Assembly (NCBI GenBank): GCA_027487815.1
Contig: JAIYCW010000064.1
Location: 1 to 64,000, forward strand
Reading direction: 5' to 3'
DNA length: 64,000 nucleotides
Origin: Burkholderiales bacterium
Lineage (GTDB): Bacteria > Pseudomonadota > Gammaproteobacteria > Burkholderiales > Burkholderiaceae_E
Shown here: piece after piece, positions 54,395 to 63,167 of the stretch
How positions within the stretch are numbered: the stretch's first letter is position 1
Layout of the letters: the number at the start of each line of letters is the position of its first letter
The notes under the pieces: generated by a model
What the model was told of the DNA's origin: nothing
The model's input: only the letters and a program-made list of their open reading frames with translations
The model's database searches: none
Translations under genes and position numbers: made by a program

Positions 54395-55453
54395 ATGAAA
54401 CCCGACGATATTGTCGATTCGATTCAGCAAGCCCTCCGAGCGGGCGGGCTCGACACCCAATCCGGCCCGATGAAGGAAGTGCTTGCTACCATTGAGCAGG
54501 CCCTGGGCCGTACTTCATCGCGAGAACAAGGGTTCCATCCAAGCTCGACTCCGCCTCGCTGGCCAGCCCCGCCAAACTCCGCTCCTGCCCGCACCTTCAG
54601 TGCCTCCGGGATGGAGAGCCGGGTGATTCATCATGGCGGGGCGAGTCGGCGCTATGCCTTGTTTGTGCCGTCTCGCTTGCCTGATACCCCGGCGCCTTTG
54701 CTCGTGATGCTGCATGGTTGCAAGCAAAACCCGGAAGATTTTGCCCGCGGCACCCGGATGAATCGCCTGGCTGAAGCGCATGGCTTTCTGGTGGCCTATC
54801 CTGAGCAGGCCCGGTTGGACAATGGCGGTAATTGCTGGAATTGGTTTGTGCCGCGCCAGCAGGAGCGCGAAGGCAGCGAGCCTACGCAATTGGCCGAGAT
54901 TGTTCATGATGTGATGCGCCTGCATCGGGTTGCACCTGGCCGGGTTTATGTTGCGGGGCTGTCGGCAGGAGCCGCGATGGCGGTCGTGTTGGGGCAGGCC
55001 TACCCGGAGTTGTTTGCTGGCGTGGCGGCTCACTCGGGGTTGCCGCTCGGTTCAGCAAATAGCGTGTCGAGTGCTTTTGCTGCGATGCGAGGCAAATCGG
55101 GCTTGGGTCGATCGAGGCCCGCAGTGCATTCGGTGCGCACCCTGGTGATTCACGGCGATGCGGACAAGACCGTGGCGCTGAGCAATGGCCAGGGAATTGT
55201 GGATCAGGCGCTCGCCGCGTTTAGTCAAGGTCGGCCTGCGATGCAGCAGATCAGCAGCTTTGAGCGCAACAATCCCGCGCTATCCCAGTGCCATCAATAC
55301 CTGGATGCGAATGGGCTTTGCCAAATCGAGCAGTGGATCGTGCCGGGTGGAGCGCATACCTGGTTTGGGGGCGACCCCTTGGGTTCATACACTGCAAGCC
55401 ATGGGCCGGATGCTTCGGCGCTGATTGTGGAGTTTTTTGGGCTTAGCGCCTAG
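54395..55453 (+). CDS. PHB-depolymerase-family (LpqC-type) esterase
   Basis: Protein of 352 residues. A polar N terminus (residues 1-65) with no clear signal peptide is followed by an alpha/beta-hydrolase domain of the esterase_phb family. It has PLLVMLHGCKQNPEDFARGT, the nucleophile S190 in GLSAGAAM, LVIHGDADKTV with the catalytic Asp, and GGAHTWFGG with the His. The HGC motif is typical of extracellular PHB and feruloyl-type esterases. Possibly an intracellular depolymerase because no export signal is seen. Confidence 0.85.
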   Translation: MKPDDIVDSIQQALRAGGLDTQSGPMKEVLATIEQALGRTSSREQGFHPSSTPPRWPAPPNSAPARTFSASGMESRVIHHGGASRRYALFVPSRLPDTPAPLLVMLHGCKQNPEDFARGTRMNRLAEAHGFLVAYPEQARLDNGGNCWNWFVPRQQEREGSEPTQLAEIVHDVMRLHRVAPGRVYVAGLSAGAAMAVVLGQAYPELFAGVAAHSGLPLGSANSVSSAFAAMRGKSGLGRSRPAVHSVRTLVIHGDADKTVALSNGQGIVDQALAAFSQGRPAMQQISSFERNNPALSQCHQYLDANGLCQIEQWIVPGGAHTWFGGDPLGSYTASHGPDASALIVEFFGLSA

Positions 55454-55457
55454 CTGG

Positions 55458-56048
55458 CTATTCAGCTTCGAACTGATCCGCGTTTTTGCCTTTGAACTGC
55501 GCATAAAACGCTTTCACCGCCAGCATGTCTTTCTCAATATCACCAGTGGGATTGAACAGGGGCCCCAGGCCGCTGAGCTTGCGGTGGTAGTCCATATAGG
55601 CCATCACGATCGGCACTTTTGCTGTGACGGCGATGTAGTAAAAGCCGGTCTTCCAATAGCGGGTTTTGCTGCGTGTGCCTTCGGGTGGCACGATGAGCTG
55701 GATCGGCCCATCGGCATCGACAAGAGCTTGTGCGGCTTGCGCTACCAGGTTGTTCGCCTTGCTGCGATCCACGGCCACGCCGCCCAGCCAACGCATCACC
55801 GGGCCAAAGGGCGCGTTGAATAAACTTTCCTTGCCTAGCCAATACACGCGCAGCCGCAGGGTGAAGGCCACCATCAAGGTATAGGGCAAATCCCAGTTGC
55901 TGGTGTGGGGCGCGGCGATCAGCACGCTGCGGGTTTGCCCGGCATCAGCAGCGCCCTCGATCTTCCAGCCGGTGAGTTTGAGGAACGCGACAGAAAATCC
56001 GCGCAGCAAAGTGTTAACCACCGGGGTGGTGAAGATGGTGTTGTGCAT
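55458..56048 (-). CDS. 1-acyl-sn-glycerol-3-phosphate acyltransferase-like protein
   Basis: PlsC-superfamily acyltransferase of 196 residues from the ATG at 56048; an in-frame ATG at 56078 is also possible. The catalytic HxxxxD motif is APHTSNWDLPYT and the acceptor-phosphate motif is VPPEGTRSKTRYWKTGF. A membrane-associating N-terminal helix precedes. It may add acyl chains to lipids or glycolipids. Convergent with the esterase gene (4 bases apart). Confidence 0.85.
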   Translation of the reverse strand: MHNTIFTTPVVNTLLRGFSVAFLKLTGWKIEGAADAGQTRSVLIAAPHTSNWDLPYTLMVAFTLRLRVYWLGKESLFNAPFGPVMRWLGGVAVDRSKANNLVAQAAQALVDADGPIQLIVPPEGTRSKTRYWKTGFYYIAVTAKVPIVMAYMDYHRKLSGLGPLFNPTGDIEKDMLAVKAFYAQFKGKNADQFEAE

Positions 56049-56138
56049 GGGCGCCTTGAAGGTGCGGCATGGTGCCACAGCACGATGTAAAAATCTTGAG
56101 CCGGGTGAGTTTTGTGGCGGCTTAGCCTTTTGCAGGGT

Positions 56139-56984
56139 TTACGCTGCGCCGAGTTGCCTCGAAAGCGCTTGCGCGAGCGCGCCAATCTGGTTGACCACCT
56201 GCTTGCGTTGCTGCGGGCTGATTGATGCTTTGATCAAACTCACGGCCACAGCGGCCACAGCGGTGGGTTGCCCCGCGCTAAACACGGGCGCTCCAAAACA
56301 CTGCATGCCGATGGCGGTTTCTTCATCATCCACGGCATAGCCTTGCTTGCGAAAACTCGCCAGTTGAGTGAGCAGTTGCTTCGGTGTTTGCAGGCTGCGT
56401 GCGGTGAGGGTGGGCAATGGGCCTTCGCCTATAAGGGATTGCACTTGCTCGGTTGGATAGGTGGCGAGCATGGCTTTGCCCGACGAGGTGCAGCTGGCAG
56501 GAAAGCGCCCGCCAACCCGAAAAGCGACAGCCATCGCACGCTGGCCTTGATGACAGGCGAGGTATTGCACTTCGAGCGCTGGATTGGTTTGCAGCACGGC
56601 CAGCATCACGGTTTCGTTCGCCAGCGCTTGCAGGGCTTCGCCTGCATTTTGAAACGCGTGCAGCACGCGCGATTGCCTCGCAAATGCGTCGGCCCACTGC
56701 AGGCTGTGGGGCCCCAGGCTATAGCCCGCCTCGCCATGGCGCATGGCCAGACCAAGTGCACATAGGGTGGTGAGCACGCCATGCAGCGAGCTTTTCGGCA
56801 AGCCCGTGGATTTCTGCAAGCTGTGCAAAGGCAGTGGCGCATCGCTTAGCGAGAGCGCATCGAGCAGGCGGGTCGCGCGTTCGATGGCGGGCACCAGGGC
56901 GGGTGCCGGGGCCTGAGATGGGGCCTTGATGTCAGTCAGTGCGGGCACTGGCGGTCGGGAAAGGTTGCGAACAGCACGCGGCAC
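56139..56984 (-). CDS. IclR-family transcriptional regulator
   Basis: Regulator of 281 residues. A winged HTH at about residues 32-90 (PAIERATRLLDALSLSDAP, then TGLPKSSLHGVLTTLCALG) is followed by the IclR effector domain (FRVGGRFPASCTSSGKAMLA, GYAVDDEETAIGMQCFGAPV). It is divergent from the mmsA-gabD-dehydrogenase operon and likely controls it through the inverted repeat at 57015. The first 30 residues are Pro/Ala-rich and unlike the family. Confidence 0.9.
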   Translation of the reverse strand: MPRAVRNLSRPPVPALTDIKAPSQAPAPALVPAIERATRLLDALSLSDAPLPLHSLQKSTGLPKSSLHGVLTTLCALGLAMRHGEAGYSLGPHSLQWADAFARQSRVLHAFQNAGEALQALANETVMLAVLQTNPALEVQYLACHQGQRAMAVAFRVGGRFPASCTSSGKAMLATYPTEQVQSLIGEGPLPTLTARSLQTPKQLLTQLASFRKQGYAVDDEETAIGMQCFGAPVFSAGQPTAVAAVAVSLIKASISPQQRKQVVNQIGALAQALSRQLGAA

Positions 56985-57014
56985 GATTACACTTCGGGTT
57001 CAGTGGTTGGAACG

Positions 57015-57036
57015 GTCGTTCAATAGGCTGAACGAC
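57015..57036. promoter_or_regulatory. Candidate IclR-type operator
   Basis: A perfect 8-base inverted repeat GTCGTTCA / TGAACGAC with a 6-base spacer in the divergent gap between the IclR gene and mmsA, 63 bases before the mmsA ATG. Spacing and location fit an IclR-family binding site. Confidence 0.65.
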
Positions 57037-57098
57037 AGGCAAAATCGAACTATACACGATCAAGCCATCCAGCCAGCAATTTTCAAGGAAAGCATCAG

Positions 57099-58628
57099 AT
57101 GAATCAGGCCGACGCACCCGCTCACTTGCAAGTGGGCCATTGGATCGATGGGCAACTCGTGCATTCAAGCACGCCTGGCGGCCCAGCCCGCACCCAGCCG
57201 GTGTACAACCCCGCGACAGGTCAAGTGGCTCGCCAAGTGGTGTTGGCTAGCGTGGCGGATGTTGAAGCCGCGGTGGCGAGTTCGGCCAAGGCGTTTCCTG
57301 GCTGGGCCGCCACGCCCCCGCTGCGCCGTGCGCGGGTAATGTTCAAGTTCAAACAGATTCTGGACGAGCGAGCCGAGGAGCTGGCTCGCGCGATCACCTC
57401 CGAGCACGGCAAGGTGATTTCGGATGCGATGGGCGAGGTCACACGCGGCATGGAGGTGGTGGAGTTTGCCTGCGGCATTCCGCAGTTGTTGAAGGGTGAG
57501 TTCAGCGAGCAGGTCGGGGGCGGCATTGATCTTTACACCATCCGCCAGTCGCTTGGCGTGTGTGTAGGCATCACGCCGTTTAACTTCCCGGCGATGGTGC
57601 CGATGTGGATGTTCCCCGTAGCGATTGCCTGCGGCAACACCTTTATCTTGAAGCCGTCGGAGCGCGATCCTTCCGCATCCTTGCTGATTGCGCGCTGGCT
57701 TGAGGAAGCGGGTCTGCCCAAGGGCGTGTTTAACGTGGTGCAGGGCGATAAGGTGGCGGTGGATGCGCTGCTGACTCATCCTCAGGTTGCGGCGATCAGC
57801 TTTGTGGGCTCCACACCGATTGCGAAATATATTCACGACACGGCCAACCAGCATGGCAAGCGCGTGCAAGCCTTGGGTGGAGCGAAGAACCATATGGTGG
57901 TGATGCCGGATGCTGATCTGGATCAGGCGGTGGATGCGCTGATTGGTGCGGCTTACGGCTCGGCGGGCGAGCGCTGTATGGCGATTTCTGTCGCGGTGGC
58001 TGTTGGGGCGATTGCCGACCAGTTGGTTGCGAAGATTGCAGCCAAAGCGCCGGAGATTCGGGTGGCCAACGGGATGGAAGCCACCGCTGAGATGGGGCCG
58101 CTGGTGACAAGCGCCCATTTGGCCAAAGTGCGTGGGTATGTCGATGCGGGTGTCGCGGAGGGTGCCAAGTTGGTGGTGGACGGGCGCGGCTTGAAGGTGC
58201 CAGGTTGCGAGGAGGGATTCTTCCTGGGTGCCTGCCTGTTTGACCACGTGAAACCCGAGATGAGTATTTATAAGGAAGAGATCTTCGGCCCGGTGCTGGC
58301 GATTGTGCGCGCCGAGAATTTTGAAGAGGCGCTCGCCTTGGTTAATGGGCATGAGTATGGCAACGGCTGCGCGATCTTTACCCGCGATGGGGATGCGGCG
58401 CGCGAATTTGCGCATCGGGTGCAGATCGGAATGGTTGGTGTGAATGTGCCGATCCCGGTGCCGATGGCGTTTCATTCTTTCGGTGGCTGGAAAGCTTCCC
58501 TTTTCGGCGATCATCATATGCATGGGCCTGAGGGCGTGCGGTTTTATACCCGAGCCAAAGCGGTGACTCAGCGCTGGCCCACCGGGATCCGTTCAGGCGC
58601 GGAATTCGTCATGCCGACGATGCGCTAA
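57099..58628 (+). CDS. mmsA: CoA-acylating methylmalonate/malonate semialdehyde dehydrogenase
   Basis: ALDH-superfamily enzyme of 509 residues. The nucleophile is C293 ([11 protein letters not shown]). The usual ALDH general-base Glu is replaced by Asn in [14 protein letters not shown], the hallmark of CoA-acylating [18 protein letters not shown] also matches. It converts methylmalonate semialdehyde to propionyl-CoA, or malonate semialdehyde to acetyl-CoA. The second reaction fits the following diol/aldehyde genes. Divergent from the IclR gene and followed by gabD after 29 bases. Confidence 0.95.
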   Translation: MNQADAPAHLQVGHWIDGQLVHSSTPGGPARTQPVYNPATGQVARQVVLASVADVEAAVASSAKAFPGWAATPPLRRARVMFKFKQILDERAEELARAITSEHGKVISDAMGEVTRGMEVVEFACGIPQLLKGEFSEQVGGGIDLYTIRQSLGVCVGITPFNFPAMVPMWMFPVAIACGNTFILKPSERDPSASLLIARWLEEAGLPKGVFNVVQGDKVAVDALLTHPQVAAISFVGSTPIAKYIHDTANQHGKRVQALGGAKNHMVVMPDADLDQAVDALIGAAYGSAGERCMAISVAVAVGAIADQLVAKIAAKAPEIRVANGMEATAEMGPLVTSAHLAKVRGYVDAGVAEGAKLVVDGRGLKVPGCEEGFFLGACLFDHVKPEMSIYKEEIFGPVLAIVRAENFEEALALVNGHEYGNGCAIFTRDGDAAREFAHRVQIGMVGVNVPIPVPMAFHSFGGWKASLFGDHHMHGPEGVRFYTRAKAVTQRWPTGIRSGAEFVMPTMR

Positions 58629-58657
58629 TCGGTAAAACAAATTTTTGGAGACTCAAG

Positions 58658-60124
58658 ATGACTCTGGCGCTTAAAGACATGACCTTGCTGCGCACCCACG
58701 GCTATATCAATGGCGAGTGGGTGGCGGCCGATTCCGGCAAGGTGTTTGCCGTGACAAACCCGGCAACCGGGGCAGTAGTCGCTCAGGTTTCGGACATGGG
58801 CGGAGCTGAAACCGCGCGTGCCATTGCCGCAGCTTCGGCGGCGCTGCCCGCTTGGCGCAAGAAGTCGGCCAAGGAGCGTGCGGTGATTCTGCGCAAGTGG
58901 AATGACCTGATGCTGGCCCACACCGAAGATCTCGCTTTATTGATGACGACCGAGCAGGGCAAGCCACTGGGTGAAGCGCGCGGTGAGGTCGCCTACTCGG
59001 CTTCGTTCATCGAGTGGTTTGCCGAGGAAGCCAAGCGTGCTTACGGCGATGTGATTCCCTCGCCGATGGGCGATCGCAAGATCATCACCATGAAGCAGCC
59101 GATTGGGGTATGCGCGGCGATCACCCCGTGGAACTTCCCTCTGGCCATGATCACGCGCAAGGTTGCGCCGGGATTGGCGGTGGGGTGCACCTTCGTGATC
59201 AAGCCTGCTGAGGCCACGCCTTTGACTGCGCTTGCAGCGGTCGTGCTGGCTGAAAAGGCGGGTATTCCTCCGGGCGTGTTGAACATCATTGTCGGCGATG
59301 CCGCGCAGGCACCTGAGATTGGCAAGGTGTTGTGCGATAGCCCGGTGGTGCGCAAGCTCTCCTTCACTGGTTCCACGGAGGTCGGTCGAATTTTGATGCG
59401 CCAGTCGGCCGACACGATCAAGAAGCTTTCGCTGGAGCTCGGTGGCAATGCGCCATTTATCGTGTTTGACGATGCCGATATTGATGCAGCTGTGGAGGGG
59501 GCGATTGCCAGCAAGTATCGGAATGCTGGGCAAACCTGCGTGTGCGCAAACCGGATTTATGTCCAGGCGGGCGTGTATGACCAGTTTGCCGAGAAGCTCA
59601 GCGCAAAAGTGGCACAGTTTCAGGTGGGGTCGGGCGTAGAAGCTGGCGTAACCATTGGGCCGCTGATTGAGGCTGCCGCGATTGAAAAGGTGGAAGCCCA
59701 CGTGGCTGATGCGGTAGCGAAGGGTGCACAAGTGAAGTTGGGCGGAAAGCGCCATGCGCTCGGCGGCTTGTTCTTCGAGCCCACCCTGCTCACCGGCGTG
59801 ACCTCCGATATGCGTATCGCCACCGAGGAAACCTTCGGACCGGTCGCGCCACTGTTCAAGTTTGAGACTGAAGACGAAGTGGTGGCCATGGCGAACGCCA
59901 GCGAGTTTGGCCTTGCGGCCTACTTCTACTCGCGTGATATCGGCCGAGTGCTTCGGGTGGCGGAATCGATCGAGGCGGGCATGGTATGCGTGAATAGCGG
60001 CATCCTATCGACCGAGGTGGCCCCGTTTGGCGGAGTGAAACAGTCGGGGCTGGGCCGCGAAGGCTCGAAGTATGGGATGGATGAGTATCTTGAAGTGAAG
60101 TATGTGTGCTTGGCTGGACTGTAG
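58658..60124 (+). CDS. gabD: Succinate-semialdehyde dehydrogenase-type aldehyde dehydrogenase
   Basis: NAD(P)-dependent ALDH of 488 residues, GabD type. General base E260 (LSLELGGNAPF) and nucleophile C294 (NAGQTCVCANR) are present. MTTEQGKPLGEARGEVAY and FIEWFAEEAKRAYGD are typical of GabD. It oxidises succinate semialdehyde, but in this operon it may act on a C3 or C4 aldehyde such as 3-hydroxypropanal. It has its own ribosome site (GGAGA) and is followed by the first parS-like site. Confidence 0.88.
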   Translation: MTLALKDMTLLRTHGYINGEWVAADSGKVFAVTNPATGAVVAQVSDMGGAETARAIAAASAALPAWRKKSAKERAVILRKWNDLMLAHTEDLALLMTTEQGKPLGEARGEVAYSASFIEWFAEEAKRAYGDVIPSPMGDRKIITMKQPIGVCAAITPWNFPLAMITRKVAPGLAVGCTFVIKPAEATPLTALAAVVLAEKAGIPPGVLNIIVGDAAQAPEIGKVLCDSPVVRKLSFTGSTEVGRILMRQSADTIKKLSLELGGNAPFIVFDDADIDAAVEGAIASKYRNAGQTCVCANRIYVQAGVYDQFAEKLSAKVAQFQVGSGVEAGVTIGPLIEAAAIEKVEAHVADAVAKGAQVKLGGKRHALGGLFFEPTLLTGVTSDMRIATEETFGPVAPLFKFETEDEVVAMANASEFGLAAYFYSRDIGRVLRVAESIEAGMVCVNSGILSTEVAPFGGVKQSGLGREGSKYGMDEYLEVKYVCLAGL

Positions 60125-60154
60125 GTTTCGGGGCGATAGGTTTCTAGGTTAAGG

Positions 60155-60170
60155 CGTTCCACGTGAAACA
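60155..60170. other. parS-like site 1
   Basis: CGTTCCACGTGAAACA matches the ParB-binding consensus TGTTNCACGTGAAACA at 15 of 16 positions. It is intergenic, 38 bases before the zinc dehydrogenase gene. Confidence 0.85.
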
Positions 60171-60208
60171 AATAAAGTCGGCCTGGTGAAACGCGAGGCC
60201 GCAAGCGA

Positions 60209-61423
60209 ATGGAGAGAGACTTGAATCAAGCATCACATGGCGGGCCACCAGCCCCAGGTTCGGTTCGCGTGCGTGCAGCGGTCCTGAGAGAAATGGGGCT
60301 CTCGATGCCCTATGCTCAGAGTAAGCCCTTGGCTATCGAGTGGGTGGATGTTGCGCCTCCCGGTCCTGGCGAGGTCCAGGTCAAGGTGCGGGCAGCCGGG
60401 CTCTGCCATTCGGATTTGTCCGCGATCAATGGCGATCGGCCATGGGCAATGCCTATCGTGATCGGGCATGAAGCCGCCGCCGAAGTGGTTGCGTTAGGCG
60501 CGGGCGTGTCTGATCTTGCGATTGGTGACCATGTGGTGCTGATCTTTCGGGCGAACTGTGGGAGTTGCCCAAGTTGCGCAGTGGGCAGGCCTGCCCTGTG
60601 CGGGCCAGGCGGCGAAGCCAACGCGAGCGGCACAATTCTTGGTGGATACCGCCGACTCCGCGCTGTGGGAAACCCCGGGATAAACGGTGAACAAGCCGGG
60701 CCGCTTTACCACCACTTGGGCTGCTCGGCCTTTGCTGAGATGGCGACAGTATCGCGGCGCTCTTGCGTCAAGATCGATCCAAGCTTGTCGTGGGAAGAAG
60801 CCGCGTTGTTTGGCTGCGCGGTGCTTACCGGCGCAGGCGCGGTGTTTAACACGGCGAAGATGGAGGCGGGCACATCGGCAGCAGTCGTTGGCTTGGGCGG
60901 CGTAGGCTTTTCGTCGTTGATGGCTGCAGCCGCGTGTTCGGCACGGTCGCTCGTTGCCGTGGATATGCTTCCGGCGAAGCTTGATCTAGCGCGTGAGTTA
61001 GGGGCAAGTCACACTTTCCTGGCCTCTGATCCAGATGTGATTGCAAAGGTGAAGGAAGCGACCGGCGGTGGTGTGGATTACGCGTTCGAGATGGCTGGCA
61101 ATGTCCGTGCTCTGGAGCTGGCTTACCGAATCACCGCGCGAGGCGGCACCACTGTCACAGCAGGTCTCCCCAATCCTGCGGCAAAGTGGGAGCTGCAAGC
61201 CGTGAGTTTGATCGCCGAGGAGCGCACGCTCAAAGGCAGCTATGTTGGATCCTGCGTGCCCTCGCGGGATGTTCCGCGCTTTGTGTCGATGTATCAGGCT
61301 GGTCGGCTGCCAGTAAATCGAATGCTGTCTGAGCGGATTCGCCTCGAAGATATCAACGAGGCTCTGGATCGGTTGCACACTGGCCAGTCTATTCGCCAAG
61401 TGATTATGATGGATCAGGCCTAA
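60209..61423 (+). CDS. Zinc-dependent alcohol dehydrogenase
   Basis: MDR alcohol dehydrogenase of 404 residues. The catalytic-zinc Cys is in GLCHSDLS and the His-Glu in VIGHEAAAEV. The structural-zinc cluster NCGSCPSCAVGRPALC has all four cysteines. The NAD-binding loop is VVGLGGVGFSSLMAAA. It probably oxidises a primary alcohol to the aldehyde used by the neighbouring ALDH. The stop is 7 bases before the GMC gene. The 18-residue polar N-terminal extension before the fold is unusual. Confidence 0.9.
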   Translation: MERDLNQASHGGPPAPGSVRVRAAVLREMGLSMPYAQSKPLAIEWVDVAPPGPGEVQVKVRAAGLCHSDLSAINGDRPWAMPIVIGHEAAAEVVALGAGVSDLAIGDHVVLIFRANCGSCPSCAVGRPALCGPGGEANASGTILGGYRRLRAVGNPGINGEQAGPLYHHLGCSAFAEMATVSRRSCVKIDPSLSWEEAALFGCAVLTGAGAVFNTAKMEAGTSAAVVGLGGVGFSSLMAAAACSARSLVAVDMLPAKLDLARELGASHTFLASDPDVIAKVKEATGGGVDYAFEMAGNVRALELAYRITARGGTTVTAGLPNPAAKWELQAVSLIAEERTLKGSYVGSCVPSRDVPRFVSMYQAGRLPVNRMLSERIRLEDINEALDRLHTGQSIRQVIMMDQA

Positions 61424-61438
61424 GTTTCACGTGGAACA
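61423..61438. other. parS-like site 2, covering a start codon
   Basis: AGTTTCACGTGGAACA is 15 of 16 to the parS consensus when read on the minus strand. The GTG start codon of the GMC gene (61431-61433) lies inside the CACGTG core, and the TAA of the upstream gene overlaps the first base. Confidence 0.85.
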
Positions 61439-63062
61439 ATTCGATTACATCGTTATTGGTGCTGGTACGGCCGGTTGCCTGCTCGCTAATCGGCTTAGCG
61501 CGAATCCCAATCACCGCGTGCTTCTCCTTGAGGCGGGTGGTGAGGATAACTACCACTGGATTCATATACCTGTCGGTTACCTGTATTGCATCGGGAATCC
61601 CCGCACCGATTGGCTCACCCAAACCGAACCTGAAGCCGGACTCAACGGCCGAGCCATCAAGTATCCACGCGGTCGGGTTCTCGGCGGTTGCTCCTCGATT
61701 AACGGCATGATCTATATGCGCGGCCAAGCGGCTGACTATGATCGCTGGGTGAGTCTTGGATGCGGAGGCTGGGGGTGGAACGATGTTTTGCCGGTGTTCA
61801 AGCAGCACGAAAACTATCACCGCCTCGACACAGGCGGCACCGATGCGCTGCATGGACATGGCGGCGAGTGGCGGGTGGAAGGGCAGCGGCTGAGCTGGGA
61901 AATCCTGGATGCGTTCAGGCAGGCCGCAGCCGAAGCCGGCATTCCGCCCACCGATGACTTCAATCGCGGAGATAACTTCGGCTGCGGCTACTTTGAAGTA
62001 AATCAGCGGCGAGGCGTGAGATGGAATGCCTCCAAGGGTTTTCTGCATCCGGTTCGCCATCGCAAGAATCTCGTCGTGCGTACCCATGCGCAAGTCATTC
62101 GCCTCACAATGCATAAACAGGAAGACGGGTCATTGCGAGCCAACGGGCTGGAGTACTTGGATACCAAATCCTCAACCAAGCATCAGATCAGCTGTATCCG
62201 GGAAGTTGTCATGTCAGCCGGTGCGGTGCACAGCCCGGCCTTGCTCCAGCTCTCTGGAGTGGGCGATCGCTCACATCTTCAATCTCTGGGCCTAAGTCCG
62301 GTGCTGGATTGCCCGACAGTGGGCGCTAACCTTCAGGATCATTTGCAGCTGCGCATGATTTACCAGGTGCAGGGTGTGAAAACCCTGAACAAACAAGCGA
62401 ACTCGCTACTAGGCAAAGCGCAGATGGGCCTGGAGTACTTACTCTTCAAACGCGGCCCGATGACCATGTCCCCGAGCCAGCTCGGCGCGTTTGCGAAAAG
62501 CTCCCCTGAAGTGAGCACGGCAGATTTGGAGTACCACGTTCAGCCCCTGTCGCTCGACAAGTTCGGCGAGCCCTTGCATCGCTTTGATGCCTTCACCGCT
62601 TCCGTCTGCCATCTCCGGCCTGTTTCACGTGGAACCATCAAAATCGAATCTGCAGACCCCTTGGTGCTTCCCAAGATTCGACCCAACTATCTGAGTGCGC
62701 GCGAAGACCAAGAAGTTGCCACCAACGCGATTCGAGTCACGCGGCGCATCGTAGCTGGTCAATCCTTGGCCAAATATCAGCCAAGGGAATACTTGCCCGG
62801 GCCGAATGTACAAACCCCCGAGCAACTCATCGAAGCAGCTGGCAAGATCGGCACCACGATTTTTCATCCGGTCGGCACTTGCCGTATGGGCAGCGATTCG
62901 GAAGCAGTGGTCGACCCCCAGCTCCGGGTCCGCGGCATTGCTGGTCTGCGCATCGCCGACGCCTCCGTGATGCCCACCATCACCTCGGGCAACACCAACT
63001 CGCCCACGCTGATGATTGCCGAGCGGGCGGCGGCTTGGATGCTTGCCGACGCAACCCGCTGA
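61431..63062 (+). CDS. GMC-family FAD oxidoreductase (alcohol dehydrogenase)
   Basis: Flavoenzyme of 543 residues, starting at GTG. The FAD motif is IGAGTAGCLLANRLS. GMC signature 1 lies in GRVLGGCSSINGMIYMRG, signature 2 in SAGAVHSPALLQLSGVG. The catalytic HPVGTCRMG and the C-terminal SGNTNSPTLMIAERAA are present. Related enzymes are choline dehydrogenase, alkan-1-ol dehydrogenase and 3-hydroxypropionate dehydrogenase (HpdH). With mmsA and a zinc ADH in the same operon, 3-hydroxypropionate oxidation is a reasonable inference. One parS-like site covers its start and another lies inside the gene. Confidence 0.92.
   Translation: MEQFDYIVIGAGTAGCLLANRLSANPNHRVLLLEAGGEDNYHWIHIPVGYLYCIGNPRTDWLTQTEPEAGLNGRAIKYPRGRVLGGCSSINGMIYMRGQAADYDRWVSLGCGGWGWNDVLPVFKQHENYHRLDTGGTDALHGHGGEWRVEGQRLSWEILDAFRQAAAEAGIPPTDDFNRGDNFGCGYFEVNQRRGVRWNASKGFLHPVRHRKNLVVRTHAQVIRLTMHKQEDGSLRANGLEYLDTKSSTKHQISCIREVVMSAGAVHSPALLQLSGVGDRSHLQSLGLSPVLDCPTVGANLQDHLQLRMIYQVQGVKTLNKQANSLLGKAQMGLEYLLFKRGPMTMSPSQLGAFAKSSPEVSTADLEYHVQPLSLDKFGEPLHRFDAFTASVCHLRPVSRGTIKIESADPLVLPKIRPNYLSAREDQEVATNAIRVTRRIVAGQSLAKYQPREYLPGPNVQTPEQLIEAAGKIGTTIFHPVGTCRMGSDSEAVVDPQLRVRGIAGLRIADASVMPTITSGNTNSPTLMIAERAAAWMLADATR
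62621..62636. other. parS-like site 3, inside the GMC gene
   Basis: TGTTTCACGTGGAACC matches the parS consensus at 15 of 16 positions on the minus strand. It is within coding sequence, 1198 bases after site 2. Confidence 0.85.
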
Positions 63063-63151
63063 GCCATCCACACTAACAGTTTGGAAAAGGCGTAACGGGT
63101 TCAGCCGCAGGGTTGATCCATTGTGCCTATCTCCTTGGCTCCCCTTGCCCG

Positions 63152-63157
63152 TATAAT
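63152..63157 (+). promoter_or_regulatory. mnmG -10 element (near-leaderless)
   Basis: Perfect TATAAT ends 10 bases before the first mnmG ATG, so the transcript would start a few bases before the codon. No Shine-Dalgarno and no clear -35. Confidence 0.5.
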
Positions 63158-63167
63158 CGCGCCTCCC

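Noticed and set aside
58245-58254. CACGTGAAAC half of a parS-like site in mmsA
   Set aside because: The left half does not match the palindrome, so it was not counted with the three full sites.
57165-58523. Long minus-strand frame of 452 residues
   Set aside because: It is fully antisense to mmsA and shows the His/Arg-rich composition of shadow frames.
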